NCBI RefSeq assembly: GCF_030406325.1
Contig: NZ_JAUEQY010000009.1
Span: 269,974 to 333,973, forward strand
Length of the DNA: 64,000 nt
Reading direction: 5' to 3'
DNA from: Actinomadura sp. DC4
Lineage (GTDB): Bacteria; Actinomycetota; Actinomycetes; Streptosporangiales; Streptosporangiaceae
Shown: positions 26,138-35,086 of the stretch, in pieces
Layout: each line of letters opens with the position of its first letter
How positions within the stretch are numbered: position 1 is the stretch's first letter
Program-made: the position numbers and the translations under genes
Notes under the pieces: generated by a model
Seen by the model: only the letters and a program-made list of their open reading frames with translations
Told to the model about the DNA's origin: nothing
The model's database searches: none

Positions 26138-26221
26138 ATGGGTGAGACCACCACGGCCCTCGATGTCGTCGAGGACACGTCGGAATACGACGTGATGCTT
26201 CTCCAGTGCGAGTGCTACTAG
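26138..26221 (+). CDS. Candidate RiPP precursor peptide A (27 residues)
   Basis: Too short for routine gene calling but well supported as translated: GGGGAGGTGA, a near-perfect ribosome site, lies 7-9 bases upstream of ATG. The peptide has seven acidic and no basic residues. The first 16 residues (to TSE) look like a leader, and the end is YDVMLLQCECY, with two Cys flanking a Glu and a terminal Tyr. It is followed by a stable hairpin and then by flavin dehydrogenases, a peptidase, an exporter and a methyltransferase, the usual order of a RiPP operon. It shares an EYD motif near the C-terminus with precursor B at 40882. It matches no precursor family I know; the core boundary and modifications are inference. 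Confidence 0.72.
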   Translation: MGETTTALDVVEDTSEYDVMLLQCECY

Positions 26222-26240
26222 TAAGACACAGGTAAGTCGG

Positions 26241-26283
26241 TGTCGTGGTGCCGGCGCTGGCAGACGGCGACGGCACCACGACA
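26241..26283 (+). terminator. Attenuator-like hairpin after precursor A
   Basis: A 13-bp perfect stem (TGTCGTGGTGCCG with its complement) around a 17-base loop, 19 bases after the precursor stop and 36 bases before the first dehydrogenase gene. No T-run follows, so partial read-through is likely, giving more precursor than enzyme mRNA. Confidence 0.7.
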
Positions 26284-26319
26284 TTCGACCGTTGCCGCCG
26301 AGTGACGTCTGAGGGCCTC

Positions 26320-27471
26320 ATGCTCGTGCGAATCAATCCAGCGGTCCGAGTGATTCCGCCGTCGGAGCTGGTCGGCGATCGCTGGATAGCGGAGAATCTG
26401 CTTGAGAAGAAGCGTTACAACCTTCAGGTGCCCGCGGCCGCGGCGCTCACCGCCGCGTTCCGGCCGCGTACGCCGGACGACCTCGCCGGGCGCCTGGCGG
26501 ACCACGATCCCCAGCGGAGGCCGGCGGCGTACTGGTCGGGTCTGGTCGAGGTGCTGCGCGACCGCGCGCTGATCGTCGAGGCGTCGCGGGCCGCAGGCGA
26601 CCCCCGGCTCGGCTGGCTGGCCGGGCTCCGTGAGAGCTGGAGCCGGTACGGCTGGGCCGAGGCCGCCGAGTACCACACGCTCGCCTACGACTACCCGTGC
26701 GTGGACTACTCCGAGGCGGCGGGCACGTACTTCGACCACGATCGCATGCGCGCCTACCAGGCCGTGGAGCCCGACACCGACCGGTACAAGCTGGACTACG
26801 CCGACCGGCCCGGGCTCCCGCTTCCCCCGCCCGGCGAGGAGATGGCGCCCGGGACGGTGCGCACCGTGTGGGGCGACGAGCGGCTCCGGAGCCGGGTCGA
26901 CGTCGAGGCCCTCTCCCGGGTCCTGTCGCTGTCCTTCGGCGCCACCGGGGTGCGGGTGCCGATCACCGACGCGGCGCCGCTGCTGCGCAGGAGCAGCCCG
27001 TCTGGAGGAGGGCGTAACCCCTCCGAGGGATACGTGGTCGTCCGGGACGTCGCCGGCGTCGAGGCGGGCCGCTACCACGTCACGATGCAGCCGTTCGGCC
27101 TGCGAAGGCTGGAAGACGGCGGCCCCATCGACGACGAGCAGATCCGCAGGATCTTCCCGGAGACCAGCCGGCGGTTCTCCGGCGACGTTCGGGCGCTGGT
27201 CGTCATCACGAGTTTCTTCGAGCGCAACATGTACCGCTATCGCGAGCCGCGCACCTTCCGGACGGTGCACATGGACGCGGGACACATCGCGAGCACGCTG
27301 TCGATGTCGGCGCGCGCGCTGGGACTGAGTGCCGGCGTCTACGACCGTGACGCGGCCGCGGACGTCGAACAGGCCCTGGGGATCCGGGGCATGCGGGAGG
27401 GCTACCTGCTCACCGTCGCCATCGCCGACGGCGCCGAGCCGGCGGAGCACGCACAGGGAGAACGACCATGA
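26320..27471 (+). CDS. SagB-family flavin-dependent peptide dehydrogenase
   Basis: 383 residues from ATG 26320. Residues about 1-190 are a winged-helix-like N-terminal part typical of SagB/ThcOx proteins, with a QVPAAAALTAAF segment. Residues about 215-375 are the nitroreductase-fold FMN domain, with RRSSPSGGGRNPSEGYVVV matching the family's FMN-binding R-x-S-P-SGG-x-N-P-x-E block. Known relatives oxidise azolines to azoles in peptides using FMN. No YcaO cyclodehydratase is encoded in the window, so the substrate bond is open. It overlaps the next gene by 4 bases (ATGA). Confidence 0.85.
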   Translation: MLVRINPAVRVIPPSELVGDRWIAENLLEKKRYNLQVPAAAALTAAFRPRTPDDLAGRLADHDPQRRPAAYWSGLVEVLRDRALIVEASRAAGDPRLGWLAGLRESWSRYGWAEAAEYHTLAYDYPCVDYSEAAGTYFDHDRMRAYQAVEPDTDRYKLDYADRPGLPLPPPGEEMAPGTVRTVWGDERLRSRVDVEALSRVLSLSFGATGVRVPITDAAPLLRRSSPSGGGRNPSEGYVVVRDVAGVEAGRYHVTMQPFGLRRLEDGGPIDDEQIRRIFPETSRRFSGDVRALVVITSFFERNMYRYREPRTFRTVHMDAGHIASTLSMSARALGLSAGVYDRDAAADVEQALGIRGMREGYLLTVAIADGAEPAEHAQGERP

Positions 27472-28547
27472 CGTCGGCTGCAAGCCCGGGGGCCCGCTGG
27501 CCGGCCGGATTCAGGATGAGGCCCGCCGCGGACCCGGAGTCGGCGGAGGTCGAGGTGACCGACGCGGCCACCGGCCGGCGGTTCCACTGGTCTCCCGAGA
27601 CGCTGTCCGAGCACATCATGCGCGGCGACACCGACCTCGCGACGCTGGACGACGGCGACGAGTGGAAGAACGCCCTCAAGACCTCGGACGAACGCCGTGA
27701 GCTCATCCCCGACTGGCGGCACTGGCAGCATCGCCGCTGGCACCCGTCCGACCACTACTACCTCGTCTCACGGCTCGGCGGGCAGGCGCAAGAGGCCGAC
27801 GTCGACGACTCCATCCGCCTCAGCATGATCGATCTCTTCCTGCTGGCGGACGGGCCGCCGCCGGAGGAGCGGCGCCCGGACGGCCCGGTGCTGTCGCTGG
27901 GCACGCCGCCGCCCCTCGGCGAGCAGGAGATCTCCCGGCTGCTCGTGACCCGCCGCAGCGGGCGCTCCTACATCAGGCGGGCGCCCTCGCTGGACAGCCT
28001 CTCGGCCCTGCTCTGGTACGGCCTCGCGGAGGTGCGCGCGGGCCGGCGCGACACCGGCCGGCTCGACCCGGCCACCTACCTGGACTGCTACGGCGCCGCC
28101 TGGGACTTCTACCTCTGCGTCTACAAGGTCGACGGAGCCGAGCCGGGCGTCTACCGGTACGACGTGCTGAACCACGAGCTGATCGGTGTACGGCCCGGTG
28201 ACCACCGCGACGCCATGATCGACGTCCTCCAGGGCATGCACTCGCCGGCGACCGCGGCGTGGACCCTCGGGCTGGTCGCCGACTTCCCCCGCTACCAGTG
28301 GCGCTACCGGCACGAGCACGGCCTGCGGCGTCTCTACCTCGAGGCGGGCGTCCTCGGCCAGCAGCTCATCGTCCTGGCCATGGCGTACGGCCTGAACACG
28401 CTGGTCACGCCCGCGCAGAAGGACCGCGCCTACCTGGCGCTGCACGACCTTCCCGAGGACCGCTTCGCGCCGGTCTACACACTCACGATGGGGCTCTCTC
28501 GCGGCAGCGAGGGCGTCGGCTTCGACAACGCCCCGGGCGCCTCGTGA
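27468..28547 (+). CDS. Second SagB-like protein, degenerate FMN motif
   Basis: 359 residues. Two nitroreductase/SagB landmarks are seen: LLVTRRSGRSYIRRAPSL and, later, EPGVYRYDVLNHELIGV plus LYLEAGVLGQQLIVLAMAYG. The SxGGxxP FMN block of the first paralogue is replaced by DPATYLDCYGAAWDFYLCV, so cofactor binding may be altered or shared in a heterodimer. It is translationally coupled on both sides (ATGA with the previous gene, GTGA with the next), which supports a complex with the 26320 product. The N-terminal 100 residues may be a peptide-binding region. Its catalytic status is uncertain. Confidence 0.78.
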   Translation: MTSAASPGARWPAGFRMRPAADPESAEVEVTDAATGRRFHWSPETLSEHIMRGDTDLATLDDGDEWKNALKTSDERRELIPDWRHWQHRRWHPSDHYYLVSRLGGQAQEADVDDSIRLSMIDLFLLADGPPPEERRPDGPVLSLGTPPPLGEQEISRLLVTRRSGRSYIRRAPSLDSLSALLWYGLAEVRAGRRDTGRLDPATYLDCYGAAWDFYLCVYKVDGAEPGVYRYDVLNHELIGVRPGDHRDAMIDVLQGMHSPATAAWTLGLVADFPRYQWRYRHEHGLRRLYLEAGVLGQQLIVLAMAYGLNTLVTPAQKDRAYLALHDLPEDRFAPVYTLTMGLSRGSEGVGFDNAPGAS

Positions 28548-30406
28548 CCGCGTCACCGGTGCTCGACGGCTCACGGCTCAGGCGGGCGCTGCTCGCCGTC
28601 GAGCGCGACACCGCGCCCAGGCTGTCGCCGGACGGCCGTTCGATCGCGTTCGTGCGGACCGACGACAACGGCCCGGAGCTGTGGATCCGCACCGGCGACG
28701 GCGCCGAGCGCCGGCTCGCCGCGCACCACGGGGAGGCGATCCAGGACCTCCGGTGGACGGCCGACGGCTCGACGCTGCTCTACCGGCACGCCCCGCGCGG
28801 GCGCGAGTCCTGGAGCCTTTCGGGACTGCGCGGTGCCGCCTTCGAGCCGATCACGATCGCCGCGCGGGGATCGGTCACCGGTTACTGGCCCTCCGGCACG
28901 GACCCCGACGCGCTCGCTTACAGCCGGCGCGGCCCGGGGAGCGGTCGCGGGGACCTGTACCGGGCCGACCTCGGCGACCCCGGCGGCGAGCACCGCCGGA
29001 TCGCGGTGAACCCGGGGTTCCACCGCTGGCTCGTGGACGGCGCGCTCCGGCCGCGCGGCGGTACCCGGCTCGCCGAGGACGGCTCGACGACGATCGTGCT
29101 GGGCGGCGACCTCGACACGGGGCGCGACGTGCTCACCGTGCCGGTCGACGCCGTCCCCGACCTGGCCGTGTACGGCTTCAGCCGCGACGGCGATCGTCTC
29201 TTTCTCCTGACGGGCGGTGAGACGGGCACGCGACGGCTGGTGGCGGCCGACTCGGGTGACGGCACGACCTCGACGGTCTTCGAGCACCCGGAGCTGGACG
29301 TCGGCGGCTACCCGATCGGCAACGACGGCGTGTGGTTCGACCCGGTGACCGGGCGGCCGGACGTCTGCGCGGTCATGGACCAGCGGCTGCGCTACCACGG
29401 GCTGACCGAACGGGCGCGCGCCGCCGTCGCGCGCCTCGCCGCCACCGACGAGCACTCCGCGGTCATCATCGACCGGAGCGCGGACGACCGTACCTGGCTG
29501 ATCGTCTACGTTCACGACGACGGCCCGATCGCCTACCACTCCTACGATCCCGTCACCGGGGCGACCGAGCCGCTGTTCGTCAACCGGCCCGACCTCGCCG
29601 GGCACCGGCTGTCACGGCTCGAGGACTTCCGTTTCACCGCGGACGACGGCCGCGAGCTGAGCGGGTACGCGATGCGCCCGCGCGCGGGAACGGCGCCGTT
29701 CCCGACGGTCGTACTCGTCCACGGCGGCCCGGCCAGCCGCGACTACTGGCGGTTCCACGCCGACGCGCAGTACCTGGCGTCGCTCGGCTACCTGTCGCTG
29801 CACGTCAACTACCGGGGGTCGAAGGGCTCCGGCGGCGAGTTCCGGATGGCGGGCCACGGCGAGTGGGGCGGCCGGATGCAGCGGGACCTGTACGACGCGG
29901 TGGCGCACGGCGTGTCGGCGGGGCTGGTGGACCCGGGCCGGGTCGCGTTCTTCGGCGCGTCGTACGGCGGCTACGCCTCACTGCTCGCCGCCTGCACCCG
30001 GCCGGATCTCGTGCGTTGCGCGGTCGCCATCAGCCCGCCCTGCGACCTGGTCTCCTTCACCCAGAAGCCGCCGCCGTACTGGCAGCCGCTCGCCGTACTG
30101 CTCCGGCGGCAGGTGCTCGGCGACCGTGGCGGCCGGCCGCTGGGGGAGCAGGCGCTCCGCCGCCGGTCACCCCTCCAGTCGCTGGACGCCTCGTGCGCGC
30201 CGGTGCTGCTCGCGCACGGCGTACGCGACCCTCGCGTGCCGGTCGCGGAGGTCGACCTGTTCGCGGACCGGGCGCGAGATCTCGGCGTCCCGGTCCGGTA
30301 CCTGCGGTTCGAGGACGAGGGGCACCACGTGAGGTCCAACGTCAACCGGCGGGCCCTCTTCACCGAAGTCGAGCATTTCCTGGAGGCACACCTTGGCGCC
30401 CGCTAG
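28544..30406 (+). CDS. S9 prolyl oligopeptidase-family peptidase
   Basis: 620 residues from GTG 28544. A beta-propeller (residues 1 to about 370, beginning with LSPDGRSIAFVR) precedes an alpha/beta hydrolase with Ser473 (FGASYGGYAS), Asp562 (HGVRDPRVP) and His594 (DEGHH). No signal peptide is seen. Peptidases of this family accept only short peptides through the propeller, which fits removal of a leader from a 27-residue precursor inside the cell. That role is inferred from position. The stop lies within the start of the next gene (14-base overlap). Confidence 0.9.
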   Translation: MTASPVLDGSRLRRALLAVERDTAPRLSPDGRSIAFVRTDDNGPELWIRTGDGAERRLAAHHGEAIQDLRWTADGSTLLYRHAPRGRESWSLSGLRGAAFEPITIAARGSVTGYWPSGTDPDALAYSRRGPGSGRGDLYRADLGDPGGEHRRIAVNPGFHRWLVDGALRPRGGTRLAEDGSTTIVLGGDLDTGRDVLTVPVDAVPDLAVYGFSRDGDRLFLLTGGETGTRRLVAADSGDGTTSTVFEHPELDVGGYPIGNDGVWFDPVTGRPDVCAVMDQRLRYHGLTERARAAVARLAATDEHSAVIIDRSADDRTWLIVYVHDDGPIAYHSYDPVTGATEPLFVNRPDLAGHRLSRLEDFRFTADDGRELSGYAMRPRAGTAPFPTVVLVHGGPASRDYWRFHADAQYLASLGYLSLHVNYRGSKGSGGEFRMAGHGEWGGRMQRDLYDAVAHGVSAGLVDPGRVAFFGASYGGYASLLAACTRPDLVRCAVAISPPCDLVSFTQKPPPYWQPLAVLLRRQVLGDRGGRPLGEQALRRRSPLQSLDASCAPVLLAHGVRDPRVPVAEVDLFADRARDLGVPVRYLRFEDEGHHVRSNVNRRALFTEVEHFLEAHLGAR

Positions 30407-31661
30407 TTCACCCGGCCTGCGGATGCGGTCGCGCTACACGCGCAGCGACCCCAAGGGCCTGTTCCCCCGTCTCACCGGCCTTCCCGAGCTGCCGCACAAC
30501 CGGCTCGGCGCCTTCTGGCGGCCGATCATCGACATGACCGACAGCGACCTGGCGTCGTCCCGGCTCCGCATGATCCGTCCGGTCGCCTCCTGGCTGGCCG
30601 ATCCGGCCTCGGCCGAGCCACTGTGGTTCGCGCGGATCAACGTCGCGGGCCTGCGTCACCAGGTGATCCGGCACTCGGGTCTGAACGCGTACGACTGCCA
30701 GGAGCCGAAGGACCTGGCCGAGGAGCTGCGCACGCCCGAGTGGGAGACGCTGGTACGGGCCATCGACGGGTTCGAGGACCTGGACTACTACGTCCGTACG
30801 ATCGTGCTCTTCCAGCTCGCCCAGCTCTCCTACTGCGAGCTGGGGGTACGGCTGGCCGGTGACGTCGAGCCCGACGGCGATCCCGTTCGCGACCGGTACG
30901 TCTACCAGGTGGCCCGGCTGCACGCGCGCCTGCCCGGCAGCAGGCCGCTCGCCCTGCGGCTCTTCGAGCGGCTCGCCACGTCGTCCAAGGACTCGCTGCT
31001 GGCGCTGCTGTCGTGCTTCCAGGGGATCAGCCACGCGATCCGCAAGGAGGACGACCTCGACCTGGCGTGCCGGTTCGAGCGGTACGGCCACGCGATCACC
31101 GGCCTGCCCGGCGACTGGCACACCTACCTGGTCAAGAGCCGCTTCCACCGGGCGCTGGCCCTGCTCCGCCTGAACGAGCGCCGGTTCGGGGAGATGCGCG
31201 ACGAGCTGGAGACGGCCCTGGACCTCCACGAGAGACTGCGTCCCGAGGTGTCCGGCGAGATCGACACGATGGTCGCGAACGAGAACCGGCGCATCCTGCT
31301 GGAGTCGCAGATCAACGCCGCGATCCGGGCCCGCGGTGACGAGTCCGCGACCCAGGTGCGGGCGCTGTGCGAGGAGATCATCGGGCTCGACCCGTACTGC
31401 GTGCTGGTCAGGCTCGCCGTAGGTGACGGGCACGCGGCCATCGGCGACCACGCCGAGGCGGCGCGCTGGTTCGAGCGGGCCGGCGAACTGGGCACCGGGG
31501 CCGGCGCGATCGGGTGGTTCCGCGCGGGGCAGTGCCACGACTTCCTCGGCGACCGCGGCGCCGCCGTCAACGCCTACGGACGCTGCCTGGAACTCGACGC
31601 GACGGCCGTCGAGCCCCGCGAGTATCTGACCACGGGCCGCCGGCCGGGCGATCCGGCATGA
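30393..31661 (+). CDS. TPR-type protein A1 of unknown function
   Basis: 422 residues from TTG 30393, supported by GGAGG six bases upstream and inside the S9 gene. It opens with a conserved block RYTRSDPKGLFPRLTGLP, then WFARINVAGLRHQVIRHSGL. The middle is alpha-helical, and the C-terminus has two TPR-like hairpins (GDHAEAARWFERAGELGTGA and DRGAAVNAYGRCLELDATA). The same layout appears in 33722 (close paralogue) and more distantly in 42764 and 44028, one pair per subcluster. No catalytic motif is visible. It may bind the precursor or scaffold the enzymes; I do not know the family. Confidence 0.7.
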   Translation: MAPASSPGLRMRSRYTRSDPKGLFPRLTGLPELPHNRLGAFWRPIIDMTDSDLASSRLRMIRPVASWLADPASAEPLWFARINVAGLRHQVIRHSGLNAYDCQEPKDLAEELRTPEWETLVRAIDGFEDLDYYVRTIVLFQLAQLSYCELGVRLAGDVEPDGDPVRDRYVYQVARLHARLPGSRPLALRLFERLATSSKDSLLALLSCFQGISHAIRKEDDLDLACRFERYGHAITGLPGDWHTYLVKSRFHRALALLRLNERRFGEMRDELETALDLHERLRPEVSGEIDTMVANENRRILLESQINAAIRARGDESATQVRALCEEIIGLDPYCVLVRLAVGDGHAAIGDHAEAARWFERAGELGTGAGAIGWFRAGQCHDFLGDRGAAVNAYGRCLELDATAVEPREYLTTGRRPGDPA

Positions 31662-33073
31662 CCGCGGACGTCGCCTCCGACGCGCGGACGCCGGTCCGCC
31701 AGATCGTCGTCCTCGGGCTCCCGTTCCTCCTCGGCGCCTTCTCCTCCTCGATCTCGGGTGTCATCGACACGGCCATGATGGGCCGGTACGGCTCCGCCGA
31801 GCTGGCGGCGGTGGCCGGCGCCTCGGCGATCTTCGACGTCCTCTCGGGCGTGGTGCTCGCCTCGGTCGTCGGCCACCAGATCCTGGCGGCGCGGTTCGCC
31901 GGCCGCGACGACCCCGCCGGGATACGCCGGTCGCTGCGGTCGTCGGTCCGGTACTGCGGCGGGCTGGCGATCCTGCTCACCCTGCTCTGCCTGTTCGGGG
32001 GCGGCTGGCTGACCGGGCTGATCTCGGACGGCCACGGCGACCTCCGCCGGCTCGGCGCGGACTACCTGACCGCCCGGGGCCCGACGCTGCTGCTGCTGGT
32101 GCCCTTCAGCCTCCTGGCCGCGACGTTCAACGCCTACAAGCGGCCGCGCTACGCGATGGTGGCGAGCGTCGTGGTCAACGCCGTCAACATCCTGCTCGAC
32201 TGGTTGTTGATCTACGGGCCCGGCCCGCTGCCGCGGCTCGGCGCGACCGGCAACGGGCTGGCGACCACGATCTCCTGGCTGCTGGGCATCGGCTGCCTGC
32301 TGGTGGCGGCCCGGCGCTTCGGCCTGGCGGACCTGCTGCGGCGGCCCGGCTCCGGCGAGGCCGCCGACTTCGAGACCTCGATTCTCCGGCTCGGCTGGCC
32401 GGCCGTCGTCTCGATGGGGCTGGACTACGCGAGCAACGCCATCTTCTTCGCCATCATCGGCGGGCTCGGCGAGGCCGCCCTGGGCGGCGGCCGGATCGCC
32501 TTCCAGACGATGGTCCTGATCTACGGCGTCGGCACGGCCTTCTCGTCGTCGGCGCGCATCCTCATCGGACGTGCCGCGGGCGCCGGCCGCGTGGAGGACT
32601 TTCCCGCCCTCTGGCGGGGCACCCGGCTGGTCCTGCTGCCGCCCGCCCTGGTCCTGACGGTCGCGCTGGTGGCCGCCCCCCGTTCCGCGGCGCTGCTGTT
32701 CACCTCGTTTCCCGCCGTGGTGACGGCCGCCGCCAGGGCGATGCCGCTGATCGGCCTCTGCGCCCTGCTGATCGCCTGGACGCTCGGCAACGTGAGCGTG
32801 CTCCGCGCGCTCGGCCAGACCCGCTGGGACATGTACGGAAACCTGGTGGCCGCGCTGTGCGTCCAGCTCCCCCTGAGCTGGCTGCTCGCGCGCGTGGCGG
32901 GGTTCGGTATCACCGGCGCGTACGTCGGCGTCGTCGGCTACTGGCTCGTCCGCGGCGCGCTGACCGAGATGCTCGCCCGAAGCGGCATCCGGCGCGAGAC
33001 GCGGCCCGCCGCCGTGGCGGAGGACGACGGCGTCCTGGAGCCCGCCGCCCCGATGCCGGACCCGAGAGCCTGA
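31658..33073 (+). CDS. MATE-family efflux transporter
   Basis: 471 residues with about 12 hydrophobic segments in two halves. The N-terminal QIVVLGLPFLLGAFSSSI and SGVIDTAMMGRYGSAELAAV match the MATE signature region, and YVGVVGYWLV closes the second half. MATE proteins export small molecules by Na+ or H+ antiport. It overlaps A1 by ATGA, and it is the only exporter in subcluster A, so it is probably the product exporter and self-resistance pump. Confidence 0.93.
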   Translation: MTADVASDARTPVRQIVVLGLPFLLGAFSSSISGVIDTAMMGRYGSAELAAVAGASAIFDVLSGVVLASVVGHQILAARFAGRDDPAGIRRSLRSSVRYCGGLAILLTLLCLFGGGWLTGLISDGHGDLRRLGADYLTARGPTLLLLVPFSLLAATFNAYKRPRYAMVASVVVNAVNILLDWLLIYGPGPLPRLGATGNGLATTISWLLGIGCLLVAARRFGLADLLRRPGSGEAADFETSILRLGWPAVVSMGLDYASNAIFFAIIGGLGEAALGGGRIAFQTMVLIYGVGTAFSSSARILIGRAAGAGRVEDFPALWRGTRLVLLPPALVLTVALVAAPRSAALLFTSFPAVVTAAARAMPLIGLCALLIAWTLGNVSVLRALGQTRWDMYGNLVAALCVQLPLSWLLARVAGFGITGAYVGVVGYWLVRGALTEMLARSGIRRETRPAAVAEDDGVLEPAAPMPDPRA

Positions 33074-33104
33074 CCCCTCGCATGGAACGACAAAGGAGCC
33101 GACT

Positions 33105-33701
33105 GTGACCGAACACCTCATCGAGGTCCCGCCGCTGTCCGCGAAGGCCCAGGCGATCGCGGACAAGGGCAGATGGGGCCTCTCGTCGGACCGGCAGACG
33201 GGCGCGCTGCTGCGGACTCTCGCCGCGAGCAAGCCCGGGGGGCGGATCCTGGAGATCGGCGCCGGCGTGGGCGTCGGCTCCGGCTGGCTGCTGGCCGGCA
33301 TGGACTCCGCGGCCCGGCTGACGACCCTGGAGCTGTTCCCCGGCCTGGCCAAGGCCTGTGCGTCGGTGCTCGCCGCCGACGGCCGCGCCGAGGTGGTGCA
33401 CACCGACGCGGTGGACTGGCTCACCGCCTACGCGGGCCCGCCGTTCGACCTGGTCTTCGTCGACACGACCATCCTCAAGTTCGAGCGCCGCGACCTGGTC
33501 TTCGCGCACCTGGCCGACGGGGCCCTGTTCGTCGCCGACGACCTGCTGCCGCAGGAGAAGTGGACCGAGGCCCACTATCCGCGCGTCGAGCGGTTCCGTG
33601 AGGAGATCATGGCCGAACCGGACCTGGTGCCCACGCTGGTGGACTGGGCCTCCGGGCTCGTCATCGCGAGCCACCGCAAGAGCGAAAGGCCGGGGCCCTG
33701 A
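33105..33701 (+). CDS. Class I SAM-dependent O-methyltransferase-like protein
   Basis: 198 residues from GTG 33105, with AAAGGAG upstream. The SAM loop is RILEIGAGVGVGSGWLLAGM, followed by TLELFPGL (acidic end of strand 2) and DLVFVDTTILKF (motif IV). The overall layout is like small YrrM/caffeoyl-CoA O-methyltransferases. It could methylate a hydroxyl or the C-terminal carboxylate of the peptide; the substrate is inferred from context only. Confidence 0.85.
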   Translation: MTEHLIEVPPLSAKAQAIADKGRWGLSSDRQTGALLRTLAASKPGGRILEIGAGVGVGSGWLLAGMDSAARLTTLELFPGLAKACASVLAADGRAEVVHTDAVDWLTAYAGPPFDLVFVDTTILKFERRDLVFAHLADGALFVADDLLPQEKWTEAHYPRVERFREEIMAEPDLVPTLVDWASGLVIASHRKSERPGP

Positions 33702-33721
33702 GCGCGACGGACGGGTTCCGG

Positions 33722-34927
33722 GTGCGGCAGCGCTACACGCGTAGCGACCCCCGGGGCATGTTCCCGCGGGTCACGGGCCGTCCGGCGCTCCCGTACAACC
33801 GGCTCGCGGCCTTCTGGCGGCCGCTCTTCGACCTGACCGACAGCGAGGTCGCGCCGCTGCGGCTGCGGATGATCCGTCCGGTCGCGGCGTGGCTGGCCGA
33901 CCCGGCGTCGGCGGCGTGGCCGTGGTTCTCGCGGATCGGCCTCCCGGGCCTCCGGCGTCAGGTCGTCCGGCACGCGGGCCTGGACCGGTACGACTGTCAT
34001 GACCCACGGGATCTGCCCGAGGAGCTTCGCACGCCCGGGTGGACCACGCTGGCCGAGACGGTGGACCGGTTCGCCGAGCTCGACCATCGGGCCCGCACTC
34101 TCGTGGTCGTTCAGCTCACCCAGCTCTCCTATCACCCGCTCGCGCTGAAACTGGCCGGGGCCGTACGACCTGACGGCGACCCCGAACGGGACCGGTACGT
34201 CTACGAGGTCGCCCGGGTGCACGCCGGGTGTCCCGGCCACGCCGCACGCGCCCTCGCGCTGTTCGAGGACCTGGCCACCTCTTCCGGCGGGGGGCCGGTG
34301 GCGCTGGCCGCGTGCTTCCAGGGCATCGGTCACGCGATCCGCGACGCGAACGACCTCGCGCGGGCCCGGCGGTTCGAGGAACGCGGCCACGACCTGGCGA
34401 AACCGCCGGACGACTGGCACTCCTGTCTGGTCGGGAGCCGGTTCCACCGGGCGGTCGCCCTGCTCCGGCTGAAAGAGGGCGACACCGGAGCCGCGCGGCG
34501 CGCGCTGGCCGTGGCGGCACGCCTCCACGACGACCTGGCGGTCTCGCCGCCGACCGACGCGGACGAGATGATCGTTCGCGAGAACCGGCGCTACCTCCTC
34601 GAACTGGAGCTGGCCGCCGAGACGCGCGGCGTGCCGGGTCCGCGGACCCGCTCGCTCTGCCGCGAGCTGCTCCGGCTCGACCCGTACTGCGTGCACGCGC
34701 GCCTGCTCGCGGGAGACGGGTTCGCGGCCGCCGGGGACCACGCCGAGGCGGCGCTCTGGTACTCGCGCGCCGGTGAGCTCGGCACCGGAGCGGGCGCGAC
34801 CGGCTGGTTCCGCGCCGCGCAGTGTCACGACCTCCTCGGCGATCGCGCCGGCGCCGTCAACGCCATGGGGCGCTGCCTCGAACTCGACGCGACGGCCGTC
34901 GAGGCCCGCGACTACCTGACCGGCTGA
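33722..34927 (+). CDS. TPR-type protein A2 of unknown function (paralogue of A1)
   Basis: 401 residues from GTG 33722, the first standard start; a CTG at 33698 overlapping the previous stop would give an N-terminus aligned better with A1. It is clearly homologous to A1 along its full length (RYTRSDPRGMFPRVTGRP at the start, GELGTGAGATGWFRAAQCHD near the end). It keeps the C-terminal TPR hairpins and has no visible catalytic motif. The duplication with retention of both copies in one operon suggests a heterodimer or two stage-specific partners. Confidence 0.68.
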   Translation: MRQRYTRSDPRGMFPRVTGRPALPYNRLAAFWRPLFDLTDSEVAPLRLRMIRPVAAWLADPASAAWPWFSRIGLPGLRRQVVRHAGLDRYDCHDPRDLPEELRTPGWTTLAETVDRFAELDHRARTLVVVQLTQLSYHPLALKLAGAVRPDGDPERDRYVYEVARVHAGCPGHAARALALFEDLATSSGGGPVALAACFQGIGHAIRDANDLARARRFEERGHDLAKPPDDWHSCLVGSRFHRAVALLRLKEGDTGAARRALAVAARLHDDLAVSPPTDADEMIVRENRRYLLELELAAETRGVPGPRTRSLCRELLRLDPYCVHARLLAGDGFAAAGDHAEAALWYSRAGELGTGAGATGWFRAAQCHDLLGDRAGAVNAMGRCLELDATAVEARDYLTG

Positions 34928-35086
34928 CCCCGCCCGGCCGCGCGCGCCGTCTCCAACGTCGCCCCGGCCAAGGCGTCGCTTCGAAGAATCTGCAAATGCC
35001 GGGGCTTCTCAGGCGCGCCCGCCCAAGATGGCGATGGGCCGCCGGACCGGCGGTGGGCCCGCCGAGGCGAGGAGCGTGGCGGATGG

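Noticed and set aside
26138..26221. Precursor A as a lanthipeptide or azole peptide
   Set aside because: No LanB, LanC, LanM, LanKC or YcaO gene is present in the window, so neither class can be claimed.
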